The notes below the pieces were generated by a model. The model ran no database searches. It had not been told where the DNA came from and saw nothing but the letters and a program-made list of their open reading frames with translations. Both the position numbers and the translations under genes were made by a program. Shown here in pieces: positions 1 through 7,735 of a stretch of 64,000 nt of DNA; within the stretch, counting starts at the first letter, position 1, and each line of letters starts with the position of its first letter. This DNA is from Pseudoalteromonas caenipelagi (GTDB lineage Bacteria; Pseudomonadota; Gammaproteobacteria; Enterobacterales; Alteromonadaceae): positions 124,001 to 188,000 of the forward strand of contig NZ_JABBPG010000005.1 in NCBI RefSeq assembly GCF_013140855.1, read 5' to 3'.

Positions 1-61
1 TTAACAAATTTACCGTAAAGAAATAAGTGCCACCCGCCACATAATTACGCCGATACCGCAT
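1..61 (-). CDS. REP-associated tyrosine transposase (RAYT), N-terminal fragment at window edge
   Basis: Only the first 20 codons lie in the window; the gene continues off the left edge. The minus strand from 61 reads MRYRRNYVAGGTYFFTVNLL. The Y/N-Y-x-x-G-G-T-Y-F-F-T-V-N-L start is the characteristic opening of RAYT proteins (IS200/IS605-like Y1 transposase domain, single-copy, chromosomally domesticated). A near-perfect Shine-Dalgarno AGGAGG sits six bases before the ATG. The call is supported by REP palindromes with a 5' GTAG tetranucleotide right upstream (97-126) and further on (252-281, 1077-1153), the known DNA partners of this family. The catalytic HUH and tyrosine motifs are outside the window, so activity cannot be judged. 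Confidence 0.8.
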   Translation of the reverse strand, partial: MRYRRNYVAGGTYFFTVNLL

Positions 62-96
62 ACCACCTCCTTGTGATTGCATTTAATAATTGCGTT

Positions 97-126
97 GTAG
101 GTTGGATAAGCGAAGCGCCATCCAAC
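97..126 (+). repeat. REP-like palindrome with GTAG head
   Basis: GTAG (97-100) is followed by an imperfect palindrome with arms GTTGGAT (101-107) and ATCCAAC (120-126). GTAG plus a hairpin is the hallmark of REP sequences recognised by RAYT proteins. It lies 36 bases upstream of the RAYT start codon. Confidence 0.75.
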
Positions 127-201
127 AAAAAATCGAGAGCGTAACATCCGAGTAAAAGAGTACAGCTTAGATTGGTCAATCTGGCTCATTTAACATTACG
201 T

Positions 202-239
202 AAAGGGAACACCCTCATTGCGTTTTGACGTTAGCCCTT
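202..239 (+). repeat. Diverged repeat, copy 1 (AAAGG...CCCTT element)
   Basis: This segment resembles 1203-1243 in order and sequence: AAAGG, then CTCA-TGCGTT, then GTTA-CCCTT. The two copies bracket the split membrane-protein gene and its REP elements. No function is recognised. Confidence 0.4.
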
Positions 240-251
240 CGCCTTTTTGTT

Positions 252-281
252 GGAAGGCGCCTTCGGCTTTTCCAACCTACA
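252..281 (-). repeat. REP-like palindrome, inverted orientation
   Basis: On the minus strand this reads GTAG, then arms TTGGAA and TTCCAA around a GC-rich loop. It is nearly identical over about 30 bases to the copy at 1077-1107, in the same orientation. It faces the REP at 97-126, so the two form an inverted pair. Confidence 0.7.
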
Positions 282-316
282 CTAGAATTAATAATAAAAT
301 TAAATCAGAGAGCTGG

Positions 317-1056
317 ATGAAAAAGTTTATTCATATTTCGATAGGGTCTTTTATTATTTTCGCTATTATTATCTTTGGGTCTATTTGCTTCTATGATACC
401 CATGTACAAAATGGTCATTGGGGTAGTGTCAGTGATATGCTTGTAGCCCTAGGTACCGCATTAATTGCGTATTTTTTACATTCTTACTTGTAGCAGCGGC
501 CTACATCACCACCAAAAGCTGGTTAGACAAAGAAGCCCACCTAAAAGCAACCGAGTTTCTAGAAACACTCGCAGCTATTTTTCATCATCAACTTATCATT
601 TATAGTACAAATCGTCAGTTAGCCTTGTATCAAGTTCTCAGAAAAAAACAAGTAGGAGACAAGAAAAAATTCGGCGTTAAAGACAAAGATGGCGCAAAGA
701 GCTTCCTTCAATCCATTGGAGTAAATATCAACTCTTCCAGCTATTCTGAAGCCGATTTAGCTAGTATAAATAAGTACAGTGAAGCGCTTGTTCCTATCTT
801 TAGAGAAAGAATATTGAAAGCGAAAAGCGACGTTGACTCATTGATAGCTAAAGTAATGATACTTGCCTCAAACTTTGGTGAAAAAGTAGATGGAGTTCAA
901 TTGGATAAGGATATTCATATATTAAGAAGCACAAACCACGGCGATAATTATGCAAAAGCAAAACAGATTATCAAAAAATATGCGCATGCTATCGATATGA
1001 AAGATTTCAAACTAACCGTACCTGAAGACGAACCATATGAGAGCGGCTCTTTATGA
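317..1056 (+). pseudogene. Two-part membrane protein gene interrupted at a -1 frameshift site
   Basis: The first part runs from ATG 317 to a TAG at 491-493 and encodes a hydrophobic segment (about residues 8-25, IIFAIIIFGSICFY) followed by a second hydrophobic stretch that is cut off. The -1 frame is open across the junction and continues to the stop at 1054-1056. Reading through with a -1 shift at 472-478 rejoins a complete second membrane helix (DMLVALGTALIAYFL + TFLLVAAAYITT). A soluble, lysine-rich C-terminal part of about 170 residues follows. The joined product would be about 246 residues. I recognise no family. The split may be a real mutation, a homopolymer sequencing error (T6 versus T7) or programmed frameshifting; the sequence alone does not decide. 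REP copies flank the gene. Confidence 0.6.
472..478 (+). other. Candidate -1 ribosomal slippery heptamer T TTT TTA
   Basis: In the frame of the upstream part the bases fall exactly as X XXY YYZ (T TTT TTA), the canonical -1 slippery arrangement. The slip leads into the open downstream frame. Ten bases further, 489-505 can form only a short hairpin (TGTAG / CTACA), a weak stimulator at best. Confidence 0.4.
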
Positions 1057-1076
1057 TTATGTAACTTTTAATCGTC

Positions 1077-1107
1077 GGAAGGCGCCTTCGGCTTTTCCAA
1101 CCTACAC
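1077..1107 (-). repeat. REP-like palindrome, inverted orientation (half of a REPIN-like pair)
   Basis: Near-identical direct copy of 252-281. The minus strand reads GTAGGTTGGAAAAGCCGAAG followed by the returning arm. It lies ten bases from an oppositely oriented REP at 1117-1153, so the two form a head-to-head doublet. Confidence 0.7.
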
Positions 1108-1116
1108 ATCAAACTC

Positions 1117-1153
1117 GTAGGTAGGTATAAGGCGCGCAGCGCCGCCATCCGAC
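1117..1153 (+). repeat. REP-like palindrome with GTAG head
   Basis: GTAG at 1117-1120, then GTAGGTATAAGGCG and the returning arm CGCCGCCATCCGAC. It resembles classical enterobacterial REP units (GTAG + GGATAAGGCG...CGCCGCATCC). With 1077-1107 it makes an inverted doublet. Confidence 0.7.
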
Positions 1154-1202
1154 GGAGGAGATTCCCGTAACAGTGGTTAAACTATCTCATTGCACCTTGC
1201 GC

Positions 1203-1243
1203 AAAGGAAACGCTCTCACTGCGTTCGCTGTCGTTAACCCTTT
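1203..1243 (+). repeat. Diverged repeat, copy 2
   Basis: Second copy of the element at 202-239, in the same orientation. Together they enclose the 317-1056 gene and three REP units. Confidence 0.4.
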
Positions 1244-1254
1244 GCACCATCCAC

Positions 1255-1289
1255 AAAAAAACCGCCTTGCTGTCACAAGGCGGTTTTTA
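1255..1289 (-). terminator. Rho-independent terminator of gcvP
   Basis: Nine-base stem ACCGCCTTG / CAAGGCGGT with A7 on one side and T5 on the other, so it can work in both directions. It lies 43 bases past the gcvP stop codon on the minus strand. Confidence 0.85.
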
Positions 1290-1331
1290 AATCTAATCAA
1301 AACCAAGCCTACACTTGGCTTTTACCCAAAC

Positions 1332-4223
1332 TTATTCTGCGTAAGTCTCAACCGCTGGGCATGAACAAATTAGGTTACGGTCGCCGTATACGTCGTCGAT
1401 ACGGGTTACTGTTGGCCAGAATTTGTCTTTTGCTACGCTTGGTACTGGGAATGCAGCGTAGAAGCGGTCGTATGCGCGGTCCCACTCGTTGCCAAGTACG
1501 TCAGCTTGGGTGTGCGGTGCAAATACCAGTGGGTTGTTTTCGATTGACCACTCGCCTGAGATGATCTTGTCGATTTCGCCCTTGATTGACACCATCGCTT
1601 CGATGAAACGGTCGATTTCTACTTTAGACTCAGACTCAGTTGGCTCAATCATCAAAGTGCCCGCTACAGGGAACGACATAGTTGGTGAGTGGAAGCCGTA
1701 GTCTTGTAGACGCTTCGCTACATCCATTTCAGTGATGCCAGAGGCTTCTTTGATTGGACGTAAGTCAACAATACACTCGTGCGCTACGCGGTTGTTTTGA
1801 CCACGGTACAAGATTGGGAAGTGCTCACTTAACTTTTCAGTTAGGTAGTTAGCGTTCACAATCGCCATTTCTGTTGCTTGCTTTAAGCCTTCGCTGCCCA
1901 TCATAGCAATGTATGCCCAAGAGATAGGTAGAATAGCCGCAGAGCCGTAAGGTGCAGCAGAAACCGCGCCGTTACCTTCTGTAGTACCTGCTACGTTGAT
2001 CACGCTGTGGTTAGGCATAAATGGCGCAAGGTGCGATTTAACACCGATTGGACCAACACCTGGGCCACCGCCACCGTGTGGAATACAGAATGTTTTGTGT
2101 AGGTTTAAGTGCGATACGTCAGAGCCGATTGAACCTGGGCTTGTTACACCCACTTGCGCGTTCATGTTTGCGCCGTCCATGTAAACCTGACCACCGTGCT
2201 GGTGTACGATATCGCATACTTCTTTAATTGTTTGCTCGTAAACACCGTGCGTAGATGGGTAAGTTACCATGATACAAGATAGGTTTTCTGATACGTCAGC
2301 GGCTTTCGCGCGTAGGTCTTCCATATCAATGTTACCATTCTTATCACAGCCAACTACCACAACTTTCATGCTTGCCATTTGCGCAGACGCTGGGTTAGTA
2401 CCGTGCGCTGAGCTTGGGATCAAGCAGATGTTACGGTGACCTTCGCCGCGTGACTCGTGGTATTTACGAATAGCGATAAGACCTGCGTATTCACCTTGTG
2501 CACCTGAGTTAGGTTGTAGTGATACTGCATCGTAACCGGTAATGTCTACTAACCAATCATGTAATTCGTTGATCATGATTTGGTAGCCTTGCGCTTGATC
2601 CAGCGGGCAGAACGGGTGTAGCTCTGCAAACTCAGGCCAAGTTACTGGGATCATCTCAGCGGTCGCATTTAGCTTCATGGTACATGAGCCTAGCGAGATC
2701 ATTGAGTGGTTAAGCGCTAAGTCTTTGTTCTCTAAACGCTTGATGTAACGCAGCATTTCAGTCTCGCTGTGGTACGAGTTGAAGTTAGGGTGCGTTAAAA
2801 TTTCATCGTCACGTACTAGGCTTGCAGGAATACCGCTAATGCCATCTTTGCTGATTTGCGCATCGAGTGCATCAACATCTAAACCGTGGCCTTCGCCAAG
2901 AATGATGTCAAACAATTGTGCTACATCAGCACGAGTAGTTGTCTCGTTTACCGACAGTGAATACTCACCATCGTGGTTTGTAGCAAAGTTAACCTCTGCC
3001 GCAATTGCACGTGCTACTACTTCGTCTTTGTTCTGAGCAACCACAGTTAGCGTGTCAAACCAAGTATCGTGCTTAAGGGCAACGCCTTTTGACTTAAGGC
3101 CCGTTGCTACAATGCTTGTCAAACGGTTAATGCGCTGAGCGATTGTTTTAAGGCCCTCTGGACCGTGGTACACCGCGTAGAACGCCGCCATATTGGCTAG
3201 CAGTACTTGCGCTGTACAAATGTTTGAGTTGGCTTTTTCACGGCGAATGTGTTGCTCACGTGTTTGCATTGCCATACGTAGCGCATCGTTACCTAAACGG
3301 TCTTTTGATACACCAATAATACGCCCAGGTAGTGAACGCTTGTACGCATCGCGCGTTGCGAAGAATGCCGCATGAGGACCACCGTAGCCCATTGGCACAC
3401 CAAAGCGTTGTGCAGAACCAAGTACTACGTCAGCACCCAGTTTACCCGGCGCTTTAAGTAGCAATAAGCTCATGATGTCTGCAGCCACACAAGCAATCGC
3501 TTTTTTGCTTTGTACTTGCGCAATTAAATCTTGTACATCGACTACTTCACCCGTTGTGCTTGGGTATTGGAATAACGCACCAAAAATGTCGTGGTTGGCA
3601 GCGTCAACAGCAGGCCCTACTACCACTTCAAAACCAAACTGCTCAGCGCGTGTTGCCACTACGTCGATAGTTTGTGTGTGTACGTCATCGGCAATGAAGA
3701 AGGTGTTAGCTTTTTTCGCTTTAGCAACACGCTTAGCAAGCGCCATTGCTTCAGCCGCAGCTGTTGCTTCATCAAGTAATGAAGCCGACGCTAGGTCTAA
3801 ACCTGTTAAGTCAATCGTAAGAGTCTGGAAGTTTAATAATGATTCTAAACGGCCTTGTGCAATCTCTGGCTGATATGGAGTGTATGCCGTGTACCAACCT
3901 GGGTTTTCAAGTACGTTACGTAAAATTACGTTAGGTACATGCGTTGGGTGGTAACCCTGACCAATGTACGACTTGAATACTTTGTTTTTGCTTGCAACTG
4001 ATTTTAGGTAGCTAAGTGTTTCAACTTCAGTACGACTTTCGCCGATGTTTAACCCTTGCTCTAAACGGATAGCCGCAGGTACAGTTTGACCGATCAGCTC
4101 TTCAACACTCGATACCCCAAGAGCGTTTAGCATGTCAGTTACTTGCGCCGGGCTTGGGCCAATATGGCGGCGAATAAAATCTTGCTTTTGCTCTAATTGT
4201 TCAAGAGATTTGGCGTTTGACAT
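1332..4223 (-). CDS. gcvP: Glycine dehydrogenase (decarboxylating), P-protein
   Basis: The P-protein of the glycine cleavage system decarboxylates glycine with pyridoxal phosphate and passes the aminomethyl group to the lipoyl arm of GcvH. At 963 residues it is the usual length of the fused single-chain form: N-terminal half up to about 450 and C-terminal half from about 470. The PLP lysine motif [18 protein letters not shown] is intact in the C-terminal half, as is the glycine-rich segment [13 protein letters not shown]. It is last in the order gcvT-gcvH-gcvP. A terminator-like hairpin stands in the 169-base gap after gcvH, so gcvP is probably made by read-through or from its own promoter. 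Confidence 0.97.
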   Translation of the reverse strand: MSNAKSLEQLEQKQDFIRRHIGPSPAQVTDMLNALGVSSVEELIGQTVPAAIRLEQGLNIGESRTEVETLSYLKSVASKNKVFKSYIGQGYHPTHVPNVILRNVLENPGWYTAYTPYQPEIAQGRLESLLNFQTLTIDLTGLDLASASLLDEATAAAEAMALAKRVAKAKKANTFFIADDVHTQTIDVVATRAEQFGFEVVVGPAVDAANHDIFGALFQYPSTTGEVVDVQDLIAQVQSKKAIACVAADIMSLLLLKAPGKLGADVVLGSAQRFGVPMGYGGPHAAFFATRDAYKRSLPGRIIGVSKDRLGNDALRMAMQTREQHIRREKANSNICTAQVLLANMAAFYAVYHGPEGLKTIAQRINRLTSIVATGLKSKGVALKHDTWFDTLTVVAQNKDEVVARAIAAEVNFATNHDGEYSLSVNETTTRADVAQLFDIILGEGHGLDVDALDAQISKDGISGIPASLVRDDEILTHPNFNSYHSETEMLRYIKRLENKDLALNHSMISLGSCTMKLNATAEMIPVTWPEFAELHPFCPLDQAQGYQIMINELHDWLVDITGYDAVSLQPNSGAQGEYAGLIAIRKYHESRGEGHRNICLIPSSAHGTNPASAQMASMKVVVVGCDKNGNIDMEDLRAKAADVSENLSCIMVTYPSTHGVYEQTIKEVCDIVHQHGGQVYMDGANMNAQVGVTSPGSIGSDVSHLNLHKTFCIPHGGGGPGVGPIGVKSHLAPFMPNHSVINVAGTTEGNGAVSAAPYGSAAILPISWAYIAMMGSEGLKQATEMAIVNANYLTEKLSEHFPILYRGQNNRVAHECIVDLRPIKEASGITEMDVAKRLQDYGFHSPTMSFPVAGTLMIEPTESESKVEIDRFIEAMVSIKGEIDKIISGEWSIENNPLVFAPHTQADVLGNEWDRAYDRFYAAFPVPSVAKDKFWPTVTRIDDVYGDRNLICSCPAVETYAE

Positions 4224-4350
4224 TAGTCCAGATTCCTATGATCCAAATTAAAAAGTGTGTTTGTCACAAATAGCCTTGGTAACGGCAGAGTAACAAAACA
4301 AAACTGGCCACGGCATCTCACCGAAGCCAAAATATGTGTGCAATAACAAT

Positions 4351-4380
4351 AAAAGCCCCAATAAATGGGGCCTTTAAAAA
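4351..4380 (-). terminator. Terminator or attenuator between gcvH and gcvP
   Basis: Ten-base stem with one wobble (AAAGGCCCCA / TGGGGCTTTT on the minus strand) ending in T4, just after the gcvH stop codon. It would reduce expression of gcvP relative to gcvT and gcvH unless gcvP has its own promoter. Confidence 0.7.
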
Positions 4381-4392
4381 GACGAAAAACGA

Positions 4393-4782
4393 TTAGTCTT
4401 CGTCAATAGTATTTGCGTAATCTTCAGCACTTAGAAGATTTTCAAGATCTGACTCATCAGATGCTTTAATACGGAATAACCAACCGTCGCCGTAAGCGTC
4501 GTTGTTTACCGTTTCAGGTGCATCTTCTAGCTCTTCGTTGATAGCAACGATAGTGCCTGAGATTGGTGCGTAAATGTCAGAAGCTGCTTTAACAGACTCA
4601 GCAACTGCACAGTCTTCACCTGCATCAACTTCATCATCAACTTCTGGCAATTCTACGAATACCATGTCGCCTAGAAGTTCTTGAGCATGCTCAGTGATGC
4701 CTACAGTGTAAGTGCCATCGCCTTCAGCGCGAACCCACTCATGTGAAGACGCGTACTTTAACTCGCTAGGAATGTTGCTCAT
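4393..4782 (-). CDS. gcvH: Glycine cleavage system H protein
   Basis: Lipoyl carrier protein of the glycine cleavage system; it shuttles the aminomethyl intermediate from GcvP to GcvT. At 129 residues it has the usual size. The lipoylation lysine is in [18 protein letters not shown] (about residue 65), and the family pattern HEWV near the N terminus and [12 protein letters not shown] near the C terminus are present. A Shine-Dalgarno AAGGAAC precedes the ATG. It starts 53 bases after the gcvT stop, in the same transcription unit. Confidence 0.97.
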   Translation of the reverse strand: MSNIPSELKYASSHEWVRAEGDGTYTVGITEHAQELLGDMVFVELPEVDDEVDAGEDCAVAESVKAASDIYAPISGTIVAINEELEDAPETVNNDAYGDGWLFRIKASDESDLENLLSAEDYANTIDED

Positions 4783-4835
4783 CTTTTTGTTCCTTTGGTT
4801 CGGTGTTTTAGACGGTTAACCCGTCTTTATTAATA

Positions 4836-5918
4836 TTAAATAACTGCTTTGCCGTTACGTACGAAGCAAGGCTTCACTACTTTTACGTCAACAAGCTTTT
4901 TACGCATTTCAACTTGGGCTGTATCACCTGTAGAGCGAGGTACACGTGCCAATGCAACGCTAAAGCCCAAAGTTGGCGAGAATGTACCAGAAGTGATAAC
5001 CCCTTCGCCACCTTCTACGATAACTTTAGAACCACCTCGAAGTACACCCTTAGTTTCTAAAACTAAACCAACTAATTTGTCGGTGCTCTTGTCTGCACGT
5101 TGTTGCTCAAGCACTGAACGACCAATAAAATCACGGTCTTCAGGTTCCCAAGCAATGGTCCACGCCATGTTTGCAGCCAGTGGTGATACCGACTCATCCA
5201 TATCTAAACCATACAGATTCATGCCCGCTTCTAAACGTAGCGTATCACGCGCGCCTAAGCCAGCAGGAGCCACACCTGCGTCTAATAATTTTTGCCAAAG
5301 ATCAGCGGCACCATCGTTATGCACAACAATTTCGTAGCCGTCTTCACCGGTATAGCCTGTAGTTGCAATGAAAAGATCGCCAGCTTGCACGCCAAAGAAT
5401 GGCTTCATACCTTCAACTGCCGCTTTTTGTTCATCACTCAATATTGCAGCCGTTTTTGCTTTTGCATTAGGACCTTGTACTGCAATCATCGCGTACTCAG
5501 GACGCTCAGTTACTTCTACAGCATACCCTTGTGATACTTTCGCAATGTGTGCTAAATCTTTTTCGCGCGTAGCAGAGTTAACCACTAAGCGATAATTTGT
5601 TTCAGTGAAGAAGTAGATGATCAAGTCATCAATCACACCACCTTGCTCATTCAGCATGCCAGTGTAAAGCGCTTTACCAGGCTTTGTGAGCTTTGCTACA
5701 TCGTTGGCTACCAACTTGCGCAAAAATGCTTTCGCATCGTCACCAACAACATCAACAATAGTCATGTGAGACACGTCAAACATACCAGCATCATTGCGCA
5801 CCGCATTGTGCTCTTCAATTTGTGAACCATAGTTGATTGGCATTTCCCAACCATGAAAGTCCACCATTTTCGCGCCAGCTTCAAGGTGCTTAGCATGTAA
5901 TACTGTTTTAGAAGTCAT
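4836..5918 (-). CDS. gcvT: Aminomethyltransferase, T-protein of glycine cleavage
   Basis: Transfers the C1 unit from aminomethyl-GcvH to tetrahydrofolate, releasing ammonia. It has 360 residues, full length. The folate-binding core is present, including the Asp in [11 protein letters not shown] (about residue 100), the [10 protein letters not shown] segment, and the C-terminal barrel with RGGSKV. Its N terminus ([17 protein letters not shown]) is typical. No glycine riboswitch is recognisable in the 121-base leader. A GAAGGACAG ribosome site precedes the ATG. It lies downstream of a shortened paralogue (6040-6612), and the two align over the folate-binding core. Confidence 0.97.
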   Translation of the reverse strand: MTSKTVLHAKHLEAGAKMVDFHGWEMPINYGSQIEEHNAVRNDAGMFDVSHMTIVDVVGDDAKAFLRKLVANDVAKLTKPGKALYTGMLNEQGGVIDDLIIYFFTETNYRLVVNSATREKDLAHIAKVSQGYAVEVTERPEYAMIAVQGPNAKAKTAAILSDEQKAAVEGMKPFFGVQAGDLFIATTGYTGEDGYEIVVHNDGAADLWQKLLDAGVAPAGLGARDTLRLEAGMNLYGLDMDESVSPLAANMAWTIAWEPEDRDFIGRSVLEQQRADKSTDKLVGLVLETKGVLRGGSKVIVEGGEGVITSGTFSPTLGFSVALARVPRSTGDTAQVEMRKKLVDVKVVKPCFVRNGKAVI

Positions 5919-5967
5919 ATCTGTCCTTCACTTTGTCATTCTCAACAAGTTGTCTTGCTGAACTTAG

Positions 5968-5979
5968 CCTCAATTGAGG
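5968..5979. promoter_or_regulatory. Short perfect palindrome in the gcvT leader
   Basis: CCTCAATTGAGG is a 12-base perfect palindrome 50 bases upstream of the gcvT start. It could be an operator for the gcv operon, but no protein is assignable from the sequence. Confidence 0.25.
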
Positions 5980-5998
5980 TGGGGTTAATTCAATAGCA

Positions 5999-6036
5999 AC
6001 AAGGGCGCTCTAATACAGAGTGCCCTTGTGTTTTTT
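5999..6036 (+). terminator. Hairpin with T-tract between the GcvT-like gene and gcvT
   Basis: Thirteen-base stem (ACAAGGGCGCTCT / AGAGTGCCCTTGT, one wobble) followed on the plus strand by GTGTTTTTT. The T-tract is on the side opposite to the flanking minus-strand genes. On the minus strand the hairpin is followed by TTGTTGC only, so termination of the 6040-6612 mRNA would be weak. Confidence 0.5.
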
Positions 6037-6039
6037 GTT

Positions 6040-6612
6040 CTAGTTTAGGTTAAAGCCTTGCGCTTGCAATGTTGCTTGCCATTTATTAATAACTGGCGAT
6101 TGTGCAATGAGTTGATAGCGCTGCTCACCTTCCTCTAATAAAGAGGTTACGAATACTTCACCGCTTTGTCTGCCGTAGCAAACAAGTTCATCTGATAACC
6201 TCAAGCCCGGTGTAAGCTCAAAGCTAGAAATTAGGGTATCAAATGCCTGTTGTCCAGATAGCGTGGTGATGGCTAAATCATCTCTTACCACCAGCTCAAT
6301 ATCATAATCTTCAACATGCTTAGCAACAAACTGCTCTAAAATAACCACCGCATCGGCGTCTACCACAAAGCGGTAGGCCGTTTCGCTAAAATAGTAAACA
6401 CTGTACTGCTGTCCACCATCAAGCTGACCCTGGATACCAAGGCCCGGCGCCATCAACTTATTTAGATTTAAGCCCATTTGCTGATTTAAAAAAGGTGTAG
6501 CCTCAAAACCGCTGAAATCTAATACGGTTAAATTTTGAGTCGCCACCATTGTGTTTACCACAGGCGCAGTGCCTTGGCGGTGCTTAGCAAACATTGTGGG
6601 TGCAAAAGTCAT
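6040..6612 (-). CDS. Short GcvT-like protein, function unknown
   Basis: A 190-residue protein resembling the folate-binding core of aminomethyltransferase. The segment SVYYFSETAYRFVVDA parallels [17 protein letters not shown] of the neighbouring GcvT, and the order of the following motifs (AITTLSGQQA, RQSGEVFVTSL, KWQATLQAQG) matches as well. The N-terminal substrate loop and C-terminal barrel of GcvT are absent. The Asp that binds folate in true T-proteins (GGVIDD) is not kept (GGQQYS here). It could be a folate sensor, an assembly factor, or a relative of sarcosine oxidase gamma subunit; none is proven. It is co-directional with gcvT, 121 bases upstream, and divergent from a LysR regulator. 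Confidence 0.7.
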   Translation of the reverse strand: MTFAPTMFAKHRQGTAPVVNTMVATQNLTVLDFSGFEATPFLNQQMGLNLNKLMAPGLGIQGQLDGGQQYSVYYFSETAYRFVVDADAVVILEQFVAKHVEDYDIELVVRDDLAITTLSGQQAFDTLISSFELTPGLRLSDELVCYGRQSGEVFVTSLLEEGEQRYQLIAQSPVINKWQATLQAQGFNLN

Positions 6613-6680
6613 GATGACACCTTAATTAAAATTTTATAAGCACAGAGTATATTGGGGGTAAAAGCCAACAACAAATTGTA

Positions 6681-6704
6681 ATTATTTATCCATTGATAAA
6701 TAAT
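6681..6704. promoter_or_regulatory. Perfect inverted repeat between divergent GcvT-like and LysR genes
   Basis: Ten-base arms ATTATTTATC (6681-6690) and GATAAATAAT (6695-6704) around CATT. It lies 39 bases before the LysR start in the 130-base divergent promoter region. LysR-type regulators commonly bind dyads in such positions, so this is a reasonable operator for the adjacent regulator. Confidence 0.55.
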
Positions 6705-6742
6705 GTTAATGTAATTACCTTTGTTAAATAGTATTTATTAAT

Positions 6743-7588
6743 ATGAAGAACTTATCAATAGATGGCTTGCGTACCTTGGTCACGGTGGTTGACGTAGGCG
6801 GCTTTGCCAAAGCGGGCGAACTACTAGGCCTTTCACAACCGGCAGTATCTTTGCAAATCAAACGTTTAGAAGAGATGCTAAACTGTAAGCTATTTAAAAA
6901 GCAGGGTCAGCGCCAAGTGCTCAATCAATATGGTGAGCTGCTGCTACCTTTGGCTAAACAAATGCTACAGCAAAACGATGCCATTATTCAGCAGTTCACC
7001 TCAGAGAGTGTGACAGGAAAAGTGCGCTTAGGTATTCCCAGCGAGTTTGCTGCACGCATATTACCCTCTATCATCGGCGATTTTGTGTCTTTATATCCCG
7101 ATGTATCATTGGAAGTAAAATCTCGCCTAAGTAAGCATTTGCTCTCAGACTCACGACAAGACCAATTTGATTTAGTCTTAGCCTTAAATGAGCAACTCGA
7201 CTCAGCCAAATATCCAATTTTTATGCAAGACCAACTCGTATGGGTCGGTGATTTATCTAAAGCAAATGATGAAATAGTTACGCTTGTGACGGCACCTGAA
7301 GGTTGTATTTATCGCCGCCGAGCAATTGAAGCGCTGCAACAAGCGGGTTTGAGGTATCGCATTATTTACAGCAATGCCGATTTAACCGGGCTAATTGCTG
7401 CTTTAAAAGAAGGCTTGGGGATCACCGTACTGGCAAAAAGTACCGTACCAAGCGAATTAAACTACCAAAGTCACACCCAGCGTTTACCAGAACTTGGACA
7501 AATTGGGATTTGCTTAGTTAAAAACTCTGCGGAGTCTATAAATGCGGTAGATAAACTTGCTGAGTTTATTGCTTTGCGTTTGGGTTAA
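6743..7588 (+). CDS. LysR-family transcriptional regulator
   Basis: A 281-residue LTTR. The N-terminal winged helix-turn-helix (about residues 5-62) has the usual FAKAGELLGLSQPAVSLQIKR helix pair, followed by the linker helix and a substrate-binding domain (about 88-280) starting GKVRLGIPSEFAARILP. The DNA-binding half is typical, and the ligand cannot be told from sequence. It is divergent from the GcvT-like gene, with gcvTHP just beyond, so regulation of one-carbon/glycine genes is a fair inference but unproven. The ATG is at 6743; no strong ribosome site is visible, but this start gives the standard LTTR N terminus. Confidence 0.9.
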   Translation: MKNLSIDGLRTLVTVVDVGGFAKAGELLGLSQPAVSLQIKRLEEMLNCKLFKKQGQRQVLNQYGELLLPLAKQMLQQNDAIIQQFTSESVTGKVRLGIPSEFAARILPSIIGDFVSLYPDVSLEVKSRLSKHLLSDSRQDQFDLVLALNEQLDSAKYPIFMQDQLVWVGDLSKANDEIVTLVTAPEGCIYRRRAIEALQQAGLRYRIIYSNADLTGLIAALKEGLGITVLAKSTVPSELNYQSHTQRLPELGQIGICLVKNSAESINAVDKLAEFIALRLG

Positions 7589-7643
7589 TACTTCTGTGTG
7601 TCACGCTGGCGAAGAGCAAGACCTAGTTGCAATAAATGACAAT

Positions 7644-7668
7644 GAATACTCAGGACGCCTGAGTATTC
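7644..7668. terminator. Inverted repeat between convergent LysR and ubiI genes
   Basis: Eleven-base perfect arms GAATACTCAGG / CCTGAGTATTC with a three-base loop. It lacks a T-tract. It stands between two converging genes and may act as a transcript end or stabiliser. Confidence 0.4.
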
Positions 7669-7697
7669 AAGTTCGAAAGCAACCCCCTGTCACCGTC

Positions 7698-7717
7698 ATC
7701 CTGACGAAGGTCAGGAT
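7698..7717. repeat. Small intergenic palindrome
   Basis: Arms ATCCTGAC / GTCAGGAT around GAAG, just after the ubiI stop codon on the opposite strand. The motif GTCATCCTGACGAAGGTCAG resembles dispersed intergenic palindromes seen in many proteobacteria; copy number in this genome cannot be judged here. Confidence 0.45.
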
Positions 7718-7735
7718 CTAATGGCAATTGAGTAA

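Noticed and set aside
1489..3873. Several long open frames opposite gcvP
   Set aside because: They are antisense shadows of the strongly coding gcvP sequence, with no independent support.
5919..6040. Glycine riboswitch upstream of gcvT
   Set aside because: The leader is short and lacks the conserved aptamer segments; only a small palindrome and a hairpin are present.
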